Source of the DNA: Amphimedon queenslandica
Lineage: Eukaryota; Porifera; Demospongiae; Haplosclerida; Niphatidae
Direction: 5' to 3'
Length of the DNA: 64,000 bases
Assembly (NCBI RefSeq): GCF_000090795.2
Contig: NW_003546263.1
Location: 258,778 to 322,777, forward strand
A program made the position numbers and the translations under genes. The notes beneath the pieces were generated by a model. It had not been told where the DNA came from. It saw only the letters and a program-made list of their open reading frames with translations, and did no database searches. Positions 48,544-59,205 of the stretch are shown here, piece by piece (position 1 is the first letter of the stretch; the number at the start of each line of letters is the position of its first letter).

Positions 48544-50316
48544 ATGACAACACTGGAACAAAGTGAAGATTTTGACGTAGGGGATAACATGGAGTTCTCC
48601 AAGAAAGTAAAGAAGTCATATTTGAAAGAGCTAAGGGAGAGAAACATCACCTTACCCTCAACACTGCTTGTGTTCTATGCCATTCCGATAACAATGAGTG
48701 TGTCAATAGGGCAAGGAATCATCATGGAGCTGTTTCATTATTGTCCTAAAACTATAGGTGAAGACAAGCATCTTGATCCTTTTGAGCAATGGTTGAAGGA
48801 ATTTGTTATTTTCTGCCTCCATCCACTGATTGGCTGGTTAGCAGACACAAAGCTAGGCCGTGAGAGGACCATATCACTGAGTTTGTGGCTGACTTGGTTG
48901 GGGACAGCCATTCAGACCATAAGTCATTGCATTCGGTATGATTACTGCACAATCGACTGGATAAGCAAAACTGCTACATATGGGCTATCAACAGTGGCAC
49001 TTGTGTTACTCATTATTGGAATAGCTTGCTATCAAAGTATCATACTTGCATATGGTCTAGATCAGCTCCCAGATGCATCTACCGGGCAAATAAAACGATT
49101 TGTCCATTGGCTGACATGGGGTTTCTTTGTCGGGTTCTTCTTTAATTACTTGAATGTTGTTAAAACTGTAGGAGAATTGAGCAGAGATCTCATCTTGGGG
49201 ACAATGCTTGGCGTATTTGGCATTTTGTCTGTAGCTTTGGTTTTGCACATTCATCTTAAAGACAAGTTCTATCCTAGTGGCAAAGTGAATCGCAATCCTT
49301 ACAAAACAGTTCTCAATGTACTCAAATATGCCTGGAAGCACAAGAAAGCGGAAAACAGAAGTGCTTTTACGTACTGGGAAAACAAAGCTCCTTCCCGCAT
49401 AGATTATGCAAAAATAAAATACGGCGGGCCATTTTCTGAAAGTGATGTCGAAGACACAAAACTCTCCTGGAAAATTGTGGTTGTCTTTTTATCGCTTGGT
49501 GGACTCTTCATTCCGCATACCACTGTTGTTTCACAAGGAGCTTATTATGGCTTTCAGTTCCATGGTGCCTCTGATCACGTTCACGGATATGGTGCTTACA
49601 TCTTGTGGCAGACATTCTATCAAATTGGAATCATATCAATACCAGTACTGGATCTCATTATTCTGCCATTGTTTCCTAAAATTGAATATTTCTTTACCAA
49701 CTCGTTTAAAGGTTTCTGCATTGCTATTGTTCTTCTAGCCCTTGGTTTAGTGAGCATGGGTATCATAGAAGCAGTTGCAGCAACTATGAAGGGGAGTGAC
49801 GACATACAGTGTCACCTATCATTTACTAACTTTCCAAATTCAGACTTCAAACTCTCTTATTTCTATTTCATCATACCATGGCTTTTTGTTGGGATGTCTG
49901 CTTTTTTCATCCTTTTAAAAGGCTTTGAATTCATCTGCTCCCAAGCCCCACACGAAATGAGTGGAATGCTTACTGGAGCATTCTGGCTGATACGTGCCAT
50001 ATTCATAAGTATTGGGACACCACTTACATTGCTGAATATCAGTGCCCTTAAACTCCCATGCACCTTTTGGGTGATTGTTGTTCAACTATGCGTTTGCATA
50101 CCGTTTTGGATACTGTTCCTCATTGCATCAAAGTGGTATCAAAAAAGAGTACGTGAACAGGATTGTCCCATACGTACAATCACAGAGCGGCGCTATAGCA
50201 AGTTCCTTCACAACTCGTATCAAATTGGAGGGATACAAGAAGTATTCCACAAGTACGACCTGCCAGTTAACGGGTGGAGTGATAACACTCTCCCGATTTA
50301 TCCAAATTCAAATTGA
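48544..50316 (+). CDS. Proton-coupled oligopeptide transporter family protein (POT/PTR2, SLC15-like)
   Basis: Intronless frame of 590 residues with about 12 hydrophobic segments, the length and topology of POT-family major-facilitator transporters that import di- and tripeptides or other solutes with protons. Family marks include GWLADTKLGRERTISLSLWL near residue 100 (the G.LAD..LGR..TI loop), SAFTYWENKAPSRIDYAKIK and KYGGPFSESDVEDTKLSWKI in the central loop, and FEFICSQAPHEMSGMLTGAF near residue 465, which matches the E(F/L)..(S/A)(Q/P).P..M.G motif. The ExxER motif of typical peptide transporters was not found in TM1 (YAIPITMSVSIGQGII), so the substrate is uncertain. The start is the first ATG of the frame. 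The lack of introns is unlike nearly all its neighbours. Confidence 0.85.
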   Translation: MTTLEQSEDFDVGDNMEFSKKVKKSYLKELRERNITLPSTLLVFYAIPITMSVSIGQGIIMELFHYCPKTIGEDKHLDPFEQWLKEFVIFCLHPLIGWLADTKLGRERTISLSLWLTWLGTAIQTISHCIRYDYCTIDWISKTATYGLSTVALVLLIIGIACYQSIILAYGLDQLPDASTGQIKRFVHWLTWGFFVGFFFNYLNVVKTVGELSRDLILGTMLGVFGILSVALVLHIHLKDKFYPSGKVNRNPYKTVLNVLKYAWKHKKAENRSAFTYWENKAPSRIDYAKIKYGGPFSESDVEDTKLSWKIVVVFLSLGGLFIPHTTVVSQGAYYGFQFHGASDHVHGYGAYILWQTFYQIGIISIPVLDLIILPLFPKIEYFFTNSFKGFCIAIVLLALGLVSMGIIEAVAATMKGSDDIQCHLSFTNFPNSDFKLSYFYFIIPWLFVGMSAFFILLKGFEFICSQAPHEMSGMLTGAFWLIRAIFISIGTPLTLLNISALKLPCTFWVIVVQLCVCIPFWILFLIASKWYQKRVREQDCPIRTITERRYSKFLHNSYQIGGIQEVFHKYDLPVNGWSDNTLPIYPNSN

Positions 50317-50407
50317 ACAAAAATTGGTTTTAGACTTGTGTGTCATAATCAATAATAATAGTAATACTAAGAATATCAACATTAAAAATAAATAATAAAT
50401 TTTATAA

Positions 50408-53400
50408 TTAACATGAAAAAGGGAGTCTTTCATAAAACAATAAATAAGCCTGAGATTGAGAGACATCGTCAGCCGATGCCTTACTCACTTGAGTATCACT
50501 GATGTAGTACCACTGGCTATTCTCCATTGATGTATAATCAAATGATCGTGTCTCAATATGTTCATTATCACTATTAATAGTCTCAGACTCTGTCACTTTG
50601 TTGACTGTGAGTCTCTCAAGCTGTATTTCACTCCTCACTCTTACATACGCAGTGTAGTGTCCACCACGCATGCTACCCCCATGAATAACTACACCATATA
50701 AGGAATACATGAGTCTTCCATCAGAATCAAAGTAATCCTATAATTAGAATAAATTTTAAAAAGGCTAATGAATAGTTAGATTTTAGAAATTAAAATGTAG
50801 CTAGTTAACATAAAGTCTTACTGTGCATTTGTCAGTGCAATAGGAGGCTATATCCAATAGGAAGGTGAAATCAATATGAGCATTGTTCTTCTGCAAACTG
50901 GACAGATTTCTTCCAAGCTGTGTAAATCTAGCAAAAAACAAGAGTGTATTTAAAGCAGCACATCCATATTATATCTAATGTAAGAGTCCCATTAGGATAC
51001 ACATTATAAATTACCTTTTTAGTTGTATACAGAGGACACGAGGCGGATGGTCTATTAAGAGTTGCTTTGTGGCTTCAGTAAAAACAAGATCACATTCACT
51101 TTCATTCTCCTCTCGGTCACTGATTGCTGTCTCTTCATCTAAAAATGTAGCAAGATAATGCCACTATAGCATGAGTGACAGTGAATGTACATGTATATGT
51201 AATAATTAGTATATGTATATGTACAAGTAGGCCTTTGATCTTTGGCTAAATTTTTGAGCAATTTAAAAAATCACAAAAAATCCAATTTTGATCGGAATCA
51301 TCTCAAACTTGATAAATAACATAAGAACATGTATATGTACCAGAAAAAATTATAAAAATAAAGGATTCTCTCCTATTCATTTTTGGTGAATTTGGCTGAT
51401 GACCCTGTACTATAGTATAGGAACTTTGGCCCAATTTTGGAGCAAACTCTAAAAAGTCGTAAAAAAATTTAATTCTGATCGGAATCAGCTCAAACTTTCT
51501 ACACAACATAAAAACGTGTATATGCATCAGAAAAATTATAAAAAATGAAGAAATCTCTCTTTGCCATTTTTGGTCCCTGTACTATAATACAGGAACTTTG
51601 GCACAATTTTTGAGCTACCTTAAAACTTTGTAAAAAATTAGTCTTTCATTGGAATAACATGTATATGCATTAAAAAATTATAAAATGGCTATTTTAATGA
51701 AATAACTGCTTACCATCAGATTCTTTAGTGCTTTCAATATCTCTGGAATCGTCCCTGTCAGACTCGCTGCTCGAAGATGACGAATTCATACCAGAATCAA
51801 TACTGAACTCAACCTTTTCATCATTGTTGGTGCCTTTATTTTCTACAGTTAATTTTTCTGTCAGCTTTTCAGGCTGCTGCTGATCAGAAACTGCCAATGA
51901 CAGTGGAGAAGACTCTTCCTTTGATTTCTTCGCAGTTCCTTTAGACTTCGTACTTCTAGCCTTCTCAGTACACACGTTGCAACAAAACTTTTCGGTTCCT
52001 TTGAGAATCTCGGGCGACGTGAAATCCCTCAAACACGACTGAAGAGAGAATAAGTTATCTTCCTCTGGAGGGGCCGGTTTTTGCTTAGCTACTACAGGAG
52101 TGGCTCCACTAGGCTCAGTTGGGACAATCTCAATGGATAAATCCAAAGGCACTGGCTCATTTTCCAACACAATACTACCAGTATCAATCACTGTAGCAGA
52201 AGAATCAATCACTGTAGCAGAAGAATCAATCACTGTAGCAGAAGAATCAACAGTTTGAGCACTGTTAGAAATATCTTCAATTTTCTCGGGCTCTTTCTCT
52301 GGTACATCAATAGAAACACTGGGAGTAGGAGGTTCCCCTTGAACGTGTTCCTTATCAATAGTAGAATCAGGTACTGATGTATTGTGATTAAAAGTGACGC
52401 CAGATGCTTCACTTTGCAGGGCGACATTTGCCGCTGGTGATCCAGGAATGTTGATTGGAGCATCAGTGACAGCAGATGAGCTATCAATAAGAGCGTTAGT
52501 TCTAATGACATCACCATTTGTATTCACAGGCTCCTCAAGTGTAATGTCATTAAGCTGTTGTACCAGCTCAGGTACACCAGGACCTGAAGTCTCTTCTTCT
52601 AGTTTAGGTAGCTTTGGAGGGTCACTTTTCAACTCATTAAACTCCTCAAGACTATACTTTCCTTTTTGCTTGTTTTTTCCTTTTGCCTATTATGATAAAC
52701 AGAAATGGGAAACGCAGGAAAAAAGATTATTATTATAATTACATGTACATCTATTAGCTCTTTATTTTGAAATTCTAATCACTAAAAATCTGCAATAATC
52801 TAATCATGAAAAACTGTAAAATTACTTTCTTCTTTTCGGCTTTCTCTTGCCTCTTCCTCTGATGCTTGCTCAAAGAAGCCCGCGAGCCTCTTCCCTTCTG
52901 AACACTCAAACCTTCATCATCATCAGAGGAATGGATAGAAGGCTTTCTTTTGGATTTTGGAAATCGATGAAGCACCTGAATGAGTGGGAATGTAATGTAT
53001 GATCATATGCTTCTGTTTGCAAAGTGGAAGTGGGTTCATGTATAGATGAAAGTCACAACAGGATAAATATATGTAAATATACTTCAATAAGTATCTGGTA
53101 ATTGGTAGTTACAGGCAAAACACAGGTAGTACATTGCATTATTAAGAGGTGGAATGGATTCTTATGTAACGATGTACCTTATCTGAAGGTATAGGGAGAG
53201 ACAAATCAAGAATATCTTCTTGCATATCTGTACACTATAGAGAGAGAAAGAACCACCAATTAATGTAGTGATTTTAATATTAATACAGCTACTCACTGTT
53301 TGACAAGAGTGGCATGTGATAGAACTTGTTAATTTCCCACCAAAAACATCTTCAAGATAGGTGTCCATCATCGATGCCTGCATCCCATACACTAATGATA

Positions 53401-55498
53401 TAAGAAAGTAAGTTAATACAAGGTATTTACAAAAAAATACATTTAATAGCTTTCTTGTCATCATCAGTGAGGGTCTTGACTTTATCGGGTTTCTTGCATA
53501 CGCCATACGATTTCAAAATGGCAACTTTCCTTCTCTGTTAACCAACAAGTATGGAAAATAGAATATTATACACAATGTACACGTATGTCGGGGTCTCACT
53601 TGAATCTCTTCACTCTTCAAAGCATCCAGTAAATACCGGAGCAGCTCATGACTATCTTGCTGTTGATAGCTATTAAACCTTGGAGCACTGTAGAGTACAA
53701 CATAATGTTACTTCACTTCTAATTGCTAGGTATAGCATTAAAAGACTTACCTCTTGCAAACATGGTTGAAGATGATTCGTGGATTCAAAATCCGATTACT
53801 CATTCCGTTCATGTCCACCAAGAATCGGTACAAATCAATAGCAAAGTCTTCAGTTTTTGCTCCTTCGTCATTTCTCTTAACCGTTACTTCTAAAGGTGCC
53901 TGGAATACATACATTTACATGTCACACATAGACCTAAACTATTTATTTGATATTAAAGGGATCGGCCAAAGTATTATTCTTTTTTAAATTGGTGCATTTT
54001 TAATGATTTTTGTACTCCCAGGACAAAAGCAGCAAAATAATAATGTTTATACAATGTTGATTGTGTTATTTCTCGTATAGAAACAAAAAGTACAATGTAA
54101 CAGTTATCTTACCAAATCATCACTCCCTGAAGGAATTGAAAGAGAGTAGCTCGTGACTGATAAATGCTGACTCATCCTTTGTCTCAACAAGTGTGTCTGA
54201 GACAGGTTCTATCAATTACAAAAAATAAAAATAATGATATATATATATATATATATGTGTGTGTATTATATATCATACTAAACAGGTCTATATACAAAAA
54301 TATAGACCTGAGGTGGGTGTCTAAGGATGTGATATAGCCCGAGGGCCACAGGCCCTCGGGCTATATCACATCCGAGGACACCCACCAAAGGTCTATATCT
54401 TTTGTATATTGACCAGTTCTAGTATGTTATATAAGATATATTTCATAATGATGACAGCATTTCTGAATGGCAGGTATATATACAAAAATATAAACCCAAC
54501 CACATCAAAGGATGATGTCATAATTATGAGATATATATATATATATATATATATATACACGGCTAACTATTACTTGTAAAACTGCATTGAAAAAGCATGT
54601 ATTGCCTAGATTATTCAATCCCTGTAATGAAACAATATTGGTTAGTGTTTAATATCATGAACACTCACAGGAACTGGGAAACTTTTAGATTGCTTCTTAT
54701 TAGCTGCTTCTCCTATTGCAATAGAAAATGAATTATCATTAAACATCACATTTACTTTGTTAATTATTTATTATTACTGTATTTTTATTTTTAACGCATA
54801 GCCACACCAAGGTTTCCCACAGGATTTTGGTATAGTGCTCATGCAACTTCATGTCATTGGATTTTAATGTTTCTCAAAAATTAACTAGGATAATCTTCTT
54901 CAAAAATTGCTAGGAGAGAATTTTTTGTTTTTATAATTTTTTCTAATACATGTAGATATTTTAAAAGTTACTCGAAAATCGGGTCAAAGTCCCTGTACTA
55001 TAGTACATGGTCTTTGGCCAAATTTCCCCAAAAATGAAAAGGAGAGGATTCTCCATTTTTATAATTTTTCCTGATGCATGTACATGATCTTATGCTGTGT
55101 AGCAAGTTTGAGCTGATTCTCATCAAAATTGAATTTTTTACAAAAATTTCAACTTAAAAATGCTTGGCAGCTCATGAAGCATGCTTTGTGTAGGAAACCC
55201 AAAGCCACACCCATTTCAATGAATAAAATTAAATTACAGCAACAAACGTTAAACTCATAAAATTAGCCCCGTCATCCTTCTACAACATTTATTTATCATG
55301 AAACATAAATTATTCCCATGATCATATACCTCATAGATCTAGTACACTTTACTGACATGTCCAAAAATAATTATCCTGGATTATTTAAAACTAACCTTCC
55401 TTTCCAGCACTGGTAGATTCATCTTTTCCCTTTCCAGGCTGATACTTCTTGCCATCACTAGAAACACGAGACTTTCTCTTCTTTTTGTTTCCCATCAT
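50408..55498 (-). CDS. Ubiquitin-specific protease (USP16/USP45-like)
   Basis: Cysteine deubiquitinase. The start at 55498 (MMGNKKKRKSRVSSDGKKYQ) gives a basic N-terminus. The next exons reach the Cys box GLNNLGNTCFFNAVLQ near 54620, then NLSQTHLLRQRMSQHLSVTS, FNHVCKRAPRFNSYQQQDSH and ELLRYLLDALKSEEIQ. YLEDVFGGKLTSSITCHSCQ supplies one Cys pair of the fingers and KFCCNVC the other. The long linker contains VLHRFPKSKRKPSIHSSDDD, a basic segment, and an acidic Ser/Thr region with three SSATVID repeats (52189-52251). The His box is MYSLYGVVIHGGSMRGGHYT, and the end is QWYYISDTQVSK...AYLLFYERLPFSC. The boxes match USP16/45, but those have an N-terminal ZnF-UBP domain, while here only about 50 basic residues precede the Cys box. 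Introns hold repeats at 51230, 54268 and 54880. Confidence 0.9.
51230..51690. repeat. Dispersed repeat, about three degenerate units
   Basis: ccctgtactatagtatagg (51405 on) and ccctgtactataatacagg (51576 on) cores about 171 bp apart, with cggaatcagctcaaactttc and ataaaggattctctcctatt modules. It lies in a USP intron and is shared with copies at 378, 41520, 42955 and 61625. Confidence 0.8.
52189..52251 (-). repeat. 21-bp coding tandem repeat (SSATVID x3)
   Basis: Three nearly perfect 21-nt units (actgtagcagaagaatcaatc type on the plus strand) in a USP linker exon encode SSATVID three times. Only synonymous-scale variation was seen, so the expansion is probably recent. Confidence 0.85.
54268..54435. 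mobile_element. Foldback element with a near-perfect long inverted repeat
   Basis: The inner arms ggatgtgatatagcccgagg (54324 on) plus gcc, and ggccctcgggctatatcaca plus tcc, are perfect inverted copies about 23 bp long with an aca spacer. The pairing extends outward through ggtgggtgtc/gacacccacc, tatagacct/aggtctata and ttgtatat/atatacaa to catacta/tagtatg, about 80 bp per arm. It lies in a USP intron next to TA-rich tracts. It could be a foldback or MITE-type transposon, or a strong RNA hairpin when transcribed. The core resembles the element at 770-935. Confidence 0.75.
54880..55160. repeat. Dispersed repeat, reverse orientation
   Basis: About 1.5 units in inverse orientation to the 51230 copy. 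They include tccctgtactatagtacatg, gaaaaggagaggattctcca and ttatgctgtgtagcaagttt modules that link this family to the 177-bp ASK1 intron array. They lie in a USP intron. Confidence 0.75.
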
Positions 55499-55607
55499 TA
55501 ATGAGTGAGTGATGATGATGATTCATGATTGATGAAGCAGCACATGGGCAAGTATACGGACTTATACGAGAAAACGAGGCGGGGCTCATAGTCCGTAAAC
55601 TCTAGCC
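55499..55607. promoter_or_regulatory. Putative bidirectional promoter, USP / YccV-like gene
   Basis: Only 109 bp separate the two start codons. A gatgatgat run lies close to the USP start, and tatacg occurs twice near the centre. No TATA box consensus is clear. Confidence 0.45.
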
Positions 55608-56858
55608 ATGAACAGATACGTGCTTCTTTGTTTGTTGATTGTGATCCTTCCAGCTCAAATTCTCGTCACTTACTTCATTCATTTTACTGATGTAGACGCA
55701 ACGGTTCAAGGAACAGCTTTTGAGAGGTATTGGAGTGGGTTTACTGGCTAATGACGTACCATGTTTCTATTTTCCCCAGCATCATGGGGTCTGCAGACTC
55801 TCTTCTCACTAAAATACAATCAGATGTGATGTATTACACCAAATATGAGCACTTAATGGAGCTAATATTTGTTCCTTACTATCCAAGAAAGAAGAGGAAG
55901 CAATCAATAACTGATACTCATAAACACTTGCATGAGTCAAAAGGCCGAGGCCAAAAGCCACCCAGACCAGGGAAACCATCACGTCCTCCTGGTATGAACA
56001 TAATACGCATAAATTTCTGATTCTCATTATACTACTTTTCAAGTTATGATTTTCTTAATAAAATATTAAGTTACACCAATGCTTTTTCCAAACTAACCTT
56101 ATTTGTATTAAGTTTCTGCATGTTGATGGTGTCTTTATACAATGTACAAAGTTAAAACAATTCCTCTTTAAATTATCTCTTTTTAATATTATAGTATCAG
56201 CTTCAGGCAATTCTCCTGGCATGTCAAGTGCCAAAGAAGTCGAATCGTACAATAACAAAAATGTCTACTTTGCTCGTTCAGAGTCCGTGAGGCTCAGATC
56301 ATCAAGTACCGTGGAATATAATATCGGAGACGTAGTGAGACACACCATTGATAATTACCACGGGGTCATTGTTGGATGGGATTTTACTTGCCAAGTATGT
56401 GCACATGGATTTCCGTTTCATTTGCCATTATGATGATTTAATAGGCTCCTAATCAGTGGCTTTCTCAACATGGATACCTATTAGCTGAAAATAAAGTATT
56501 TATAAAATGCTTTAAAATTTTTTAAAAATATTATATTAATGACAGAGGCTGATCAATACTCCTCATTACTTGATATTAGCTCATTCTACTACGAAAGAAG
56601 TGACTTTATTTTACGTTCCACAAGTTCACATTACAAGAGAATACAAAGCACAGGTAAAGTGACAAAGTATTGAATGCATGCACGTCTAGTTTCTGCATTT
56701 AGGGGCATTATGTAGTTTGGTTTGTTTATTATTAATTTTATCAATTTTGTCAGGTAAAATCAGAAAGATTAACTGATTATTTCAAGACGTTTTCAAAAAG
56801 CCGGAACAAATATTATCCAAAGGAATGGTTAATGAAAATTTACCCCGAAGATGAATGA
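55608..56858 (+). CDS. Signal-peptide protein with YccV-like (hemimethylated-DNA-binding/HspQ) domain
   Basis: The start at 55608 encodes MNRYVLLCLLIVILPAQILV, a signal peptide or signal anchor. Exon 2 (joined as AG|C) continues with SIMGSADSLLTKIQSDVMYY and a basic segment (YYPRKKRKQSITDTHKHLHE, then GRGQKPPRPGKPSRPP). Later exons encode TVEYNIGDVVRHTIDNYHGV, IVGWDFTCQAPNQWL, then LILAHSTTKEVTLFYVPQVH and YFKTFSKSRNKYYPKEWLMK, stopping at 56856-56858. GDVVRH..DNYHGVIVGWD..C.AP..W is the hallmark of the YccV/HspQ domain, known in bacterial HspQ and in eukaryotic FBXO21 and POLDIP2. Here it is fused to a secretory-pathway N-terminus, so DNA binding is unlikely and the role is unknown. It is head-to-head with USP (109 bp). 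Confidence 0.75.
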
Positions 56859-57031
56859 TTACTTATCTCTGTATAGCATTTTGTAAAAAGATCATTATAA
56901 CTTTTAATAACTATTGTAGAATATGCGGAGCTATACGGATTAAGATATTCGGATTGTGATACAAACTATAAATCAGAAGTATCCGGAAATTGTATGCTCC
57001 GCCCACTTGTAGGAGGGGCTAGCTGGAAAAG

Positions 57032-59122
57032 ATGGCCCTTTGGAAGAAGAAAATTAATACCAAGGAATGGCTCATGACTCCTTCAGATGTCATCACCTGG
57101 AGGGATAAGATCTCTAAAGAATACAGAGAAGGCTACGTGATCAAAGAATTAACAAGTATCCTTCAGGAAAAAGGACTTCATATTGGAGGAAGCACTTTCC
57201 GTACCGGATTGCTGCAATGTCTCCATCAAGCTTGTCTGAGTGGTGCGTTTTCTTTTGTCAAGTACATCATATCTAACCATATAAGGGAAGTTGCATTGAA
57301 TGAGCTCCATTCCTTTTATTCAAAGCAGTATTACGCTGATGACAAGTGCATGACAATCAGTGATGAGGCACAGCATCGAAAGGAATCGCTGCTTCATGCT
57401 GCAATCATTGGAGATTCCACTCAATCCGTTGAAATTGTGAACTTCCTTTTAAGTCAGTGTGATGCTCTGATTAAGATAGGAAGCTGTTGCTCTCAGTCGC
57501 CACTGATGCTTGCACTTGAGACACAAAATGAAGAAGTCATATCTGTATTATTAGGACACAGAATGATAGAGCTCAACTGTCAAGACATGGAAGGCTCTAC
57601 TCCGCTGATGTATGCTGCTAGGATCACTAAAATGGCTCATTTTATTCCCAAAATGATAAAACTAGGAGCAAATTTGTTTGTTACAGATAAACGTGGATAT
57701 AACACCCTTCATGTTGCTGTATCTGAGCATAACACAAAAGCAGTCGAATTCCTCTTAGCACAAAACGATTGTAAAACTTTCCTAACTGCCTGCCCTTTGC
57801 CAATTTATTTGATTGATCAGAGCAGTTTCCTCTCTCAGAAGTACGGTCTAATGGGAGAAGATATGAAGGAGGTATATCGTATAATTACATCGTCGAAATT
57901 GGATCTTTCATTAGAAAGGAACATCAACATGATTCTGTTAAAGGCAACATTTTTTGTCATTGGATATGTAAAGTCAGGATCTCAGCAGTTACTAGTCAAT
58001 TGTAAGCATGCACTCTACGAAGCTTTCACCAAAGGGTCTTTGGAATCAGGTGAAACTGAATCTATCCCACTCTATAGTGGACACAAAGTATTGCTGACTC
58101 TTAATGATGTAAAATCAATGTATTCATCCTTGAATGGTAACGATCTCGAGGTGGCTCTGTGCTATGAGTCTCTAATAGTCAGGGAGAGATGTTTATGCTA
58201 TGGTGATCCTAGTCTCATCTGTTCTTTGCTGTCATTTGGGGTTTGGTTCATTTGGGAAGCAAAGAAGCTTAGTGAGGGCTTGCAGTTTTGGCTTAGAGGA
58301 ACAGAAATGCTGTTGCATGTAGTACGTAATTGCAATCCCATTTCATCGCAACTAATTAATTTAGTTGTTACTATGCTACAGAAGCTGTTGTCATTGGCAG
58401 AGATGGATAATTCCAGTGACTCTCGATTGGATCTGTGGAGTGAAAAGGACATTCTGATATCGGTTATTGAAAACGCTATACTCTGTGTGACTAACTGTGT
58501 AATACTGACAAAGAATAGACACACTCATCTCATTACACACAAGTCATTCCTACCAGGCGTACAATTGATATTGGAATCACTAAATGCGTTTCTGTTGTCA
58601 ACCACGGAAGAGTCCGACATAAAGTACTTGGTAGATGTCCTTTCGAAGAACTGTCCTAGAACCATCATTGATGCAAACGGCTTACCGACCACTTTAATTC
58701 ATGTTCTATTGAGGCTAGACTCAGTTACAGGACCACTAAAGCTACTCCAATTAATTATAGAAGCAAATGGCGTGTGGATGGTTAATGGAGTCGGTCCACT
58801 GGGCATGAGACCACTCCACTTGACCCATGAAGAGGACATCATATCATTACTTATAGACTATGGAGCTCATCTTGATGCCGTAAACTCTCACCGAGTCACA
58901 GTCATCAAAGACTTGCATGTCAGGCGTCCCGACTTGTTTCCTGATCAATTCATCGACTCGAGACCCTTCCCTTTAAAGTGTCTGGCGGCAAATGCGATTG
59001 CCATCCAGGCATTGCCATACATTGGAATGCACATTCCTCATAATTTGAAGTACTTTATATCATTGCATGATCACAAGGCAGAGGATCAGTTGTTAAGAAG
59101 TCAATTAGATTTTAGCATGTAA
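57032..59122 (+). CDS. FEM1-family ankyrin/TPR protein (CRL2 substrate receptor)
   Basis: Intronless frame of 696 residues. FEM1 proteins are substrate receptors of CUL2-Elongin ubiquitin ligases that read C-terminal degrons. N-terminal ankyrin repeats span about residues 60-250 (LLHAAIIGDSTQSVEIVNFL, SPLMLALETQNEEVISVLLG, GSTPLMYAARITKMAHFIPK, GYNTLHVAVSEHNTKAVEFL). A TPR-like helical middle follows (about 350-480; LCYESLIVRERCLCYGDPSL matches the ...IRERILG...P.. segment of FEM1). C-terminal ankyrins follow (LPTTLIHVLLRLDSVTGPLK, GMRPLHLTHEEDIISLLIDY). PFPLKCLAANAIAIQALPYI, then PHNLKYFISLH, corresponds to the FEM1 VHL-box and its C-terminal tail. The order and length agree with FEM1A/B/C (about 620-670 aa). 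The N-terminal part is divergent, so degron specificity cannot be predicted. The stop lies 83 bp from that of PRDX4. Confidence 0.82.
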   Translation: MALWKKKINTKEWLMTPSDVITWRDKISKEYREGYVIKELTSILQEKGLHIGGSTFRTGLLQCLHQACLSGAFSFVKYIISNHIREVALNELHSFYSKQYYADDKCMTISDEAQHRKESLLHAAIIGDSTQSVEIVNFLLSQCDALIKIGSCCSQSPLMLALETQNEEVISVLLGHRMIELNCQDMEGSTPLMYAARITKMAHFIPKMIKLGANLFVTDKRGYNTLHVAVSEHNTKAVEFLLAQNDCKTFLTACPLPIYLIDQSSFLSQKYGLMGEDMKEVYRIITSSKLDLSLERNINMILLKATFFVIGYVKSGSQQLLVNCKHALYEAFTKGSLESGETESIPLYSGHKVLLTLNDVKSMYSSLNGNDLEVALCYESLIVRERCLCYGDPSLICSLLSFGVWFIWEAKKLSEGLQFWLRGTEMLLHVVRNCNPISSQLINLVVTMLQKLLSLAEMDNSSDSRLDLWSEKDILISVIENAILCVTNCVILTKNRHTHLITHKSFLPGVQLILESLNAFLLSTTEESDIKYLVDVLSKNCPRTIIDANGLPTTLIHVLLRLDSVTGPLKLLQLIIEANGVWMVNGVGPLGMRPLHLTHEEDIISLLIDYGAHLDAVNSHRVTVIKDLHVRRPDLFPDQFIDSRPFPLKCLAANAIAIQALPYIGMHIPHNLKYFISLHDHKAEDQLLRSQLDFSM

Positions 59123-59205
59123 CTATTATTATACTGTTGCTTATAATAATAATAATAATATGTTCCTTTGTGTTATTTTTTAAAAGTCCCTATAAGAGTA
59201 AGAGT

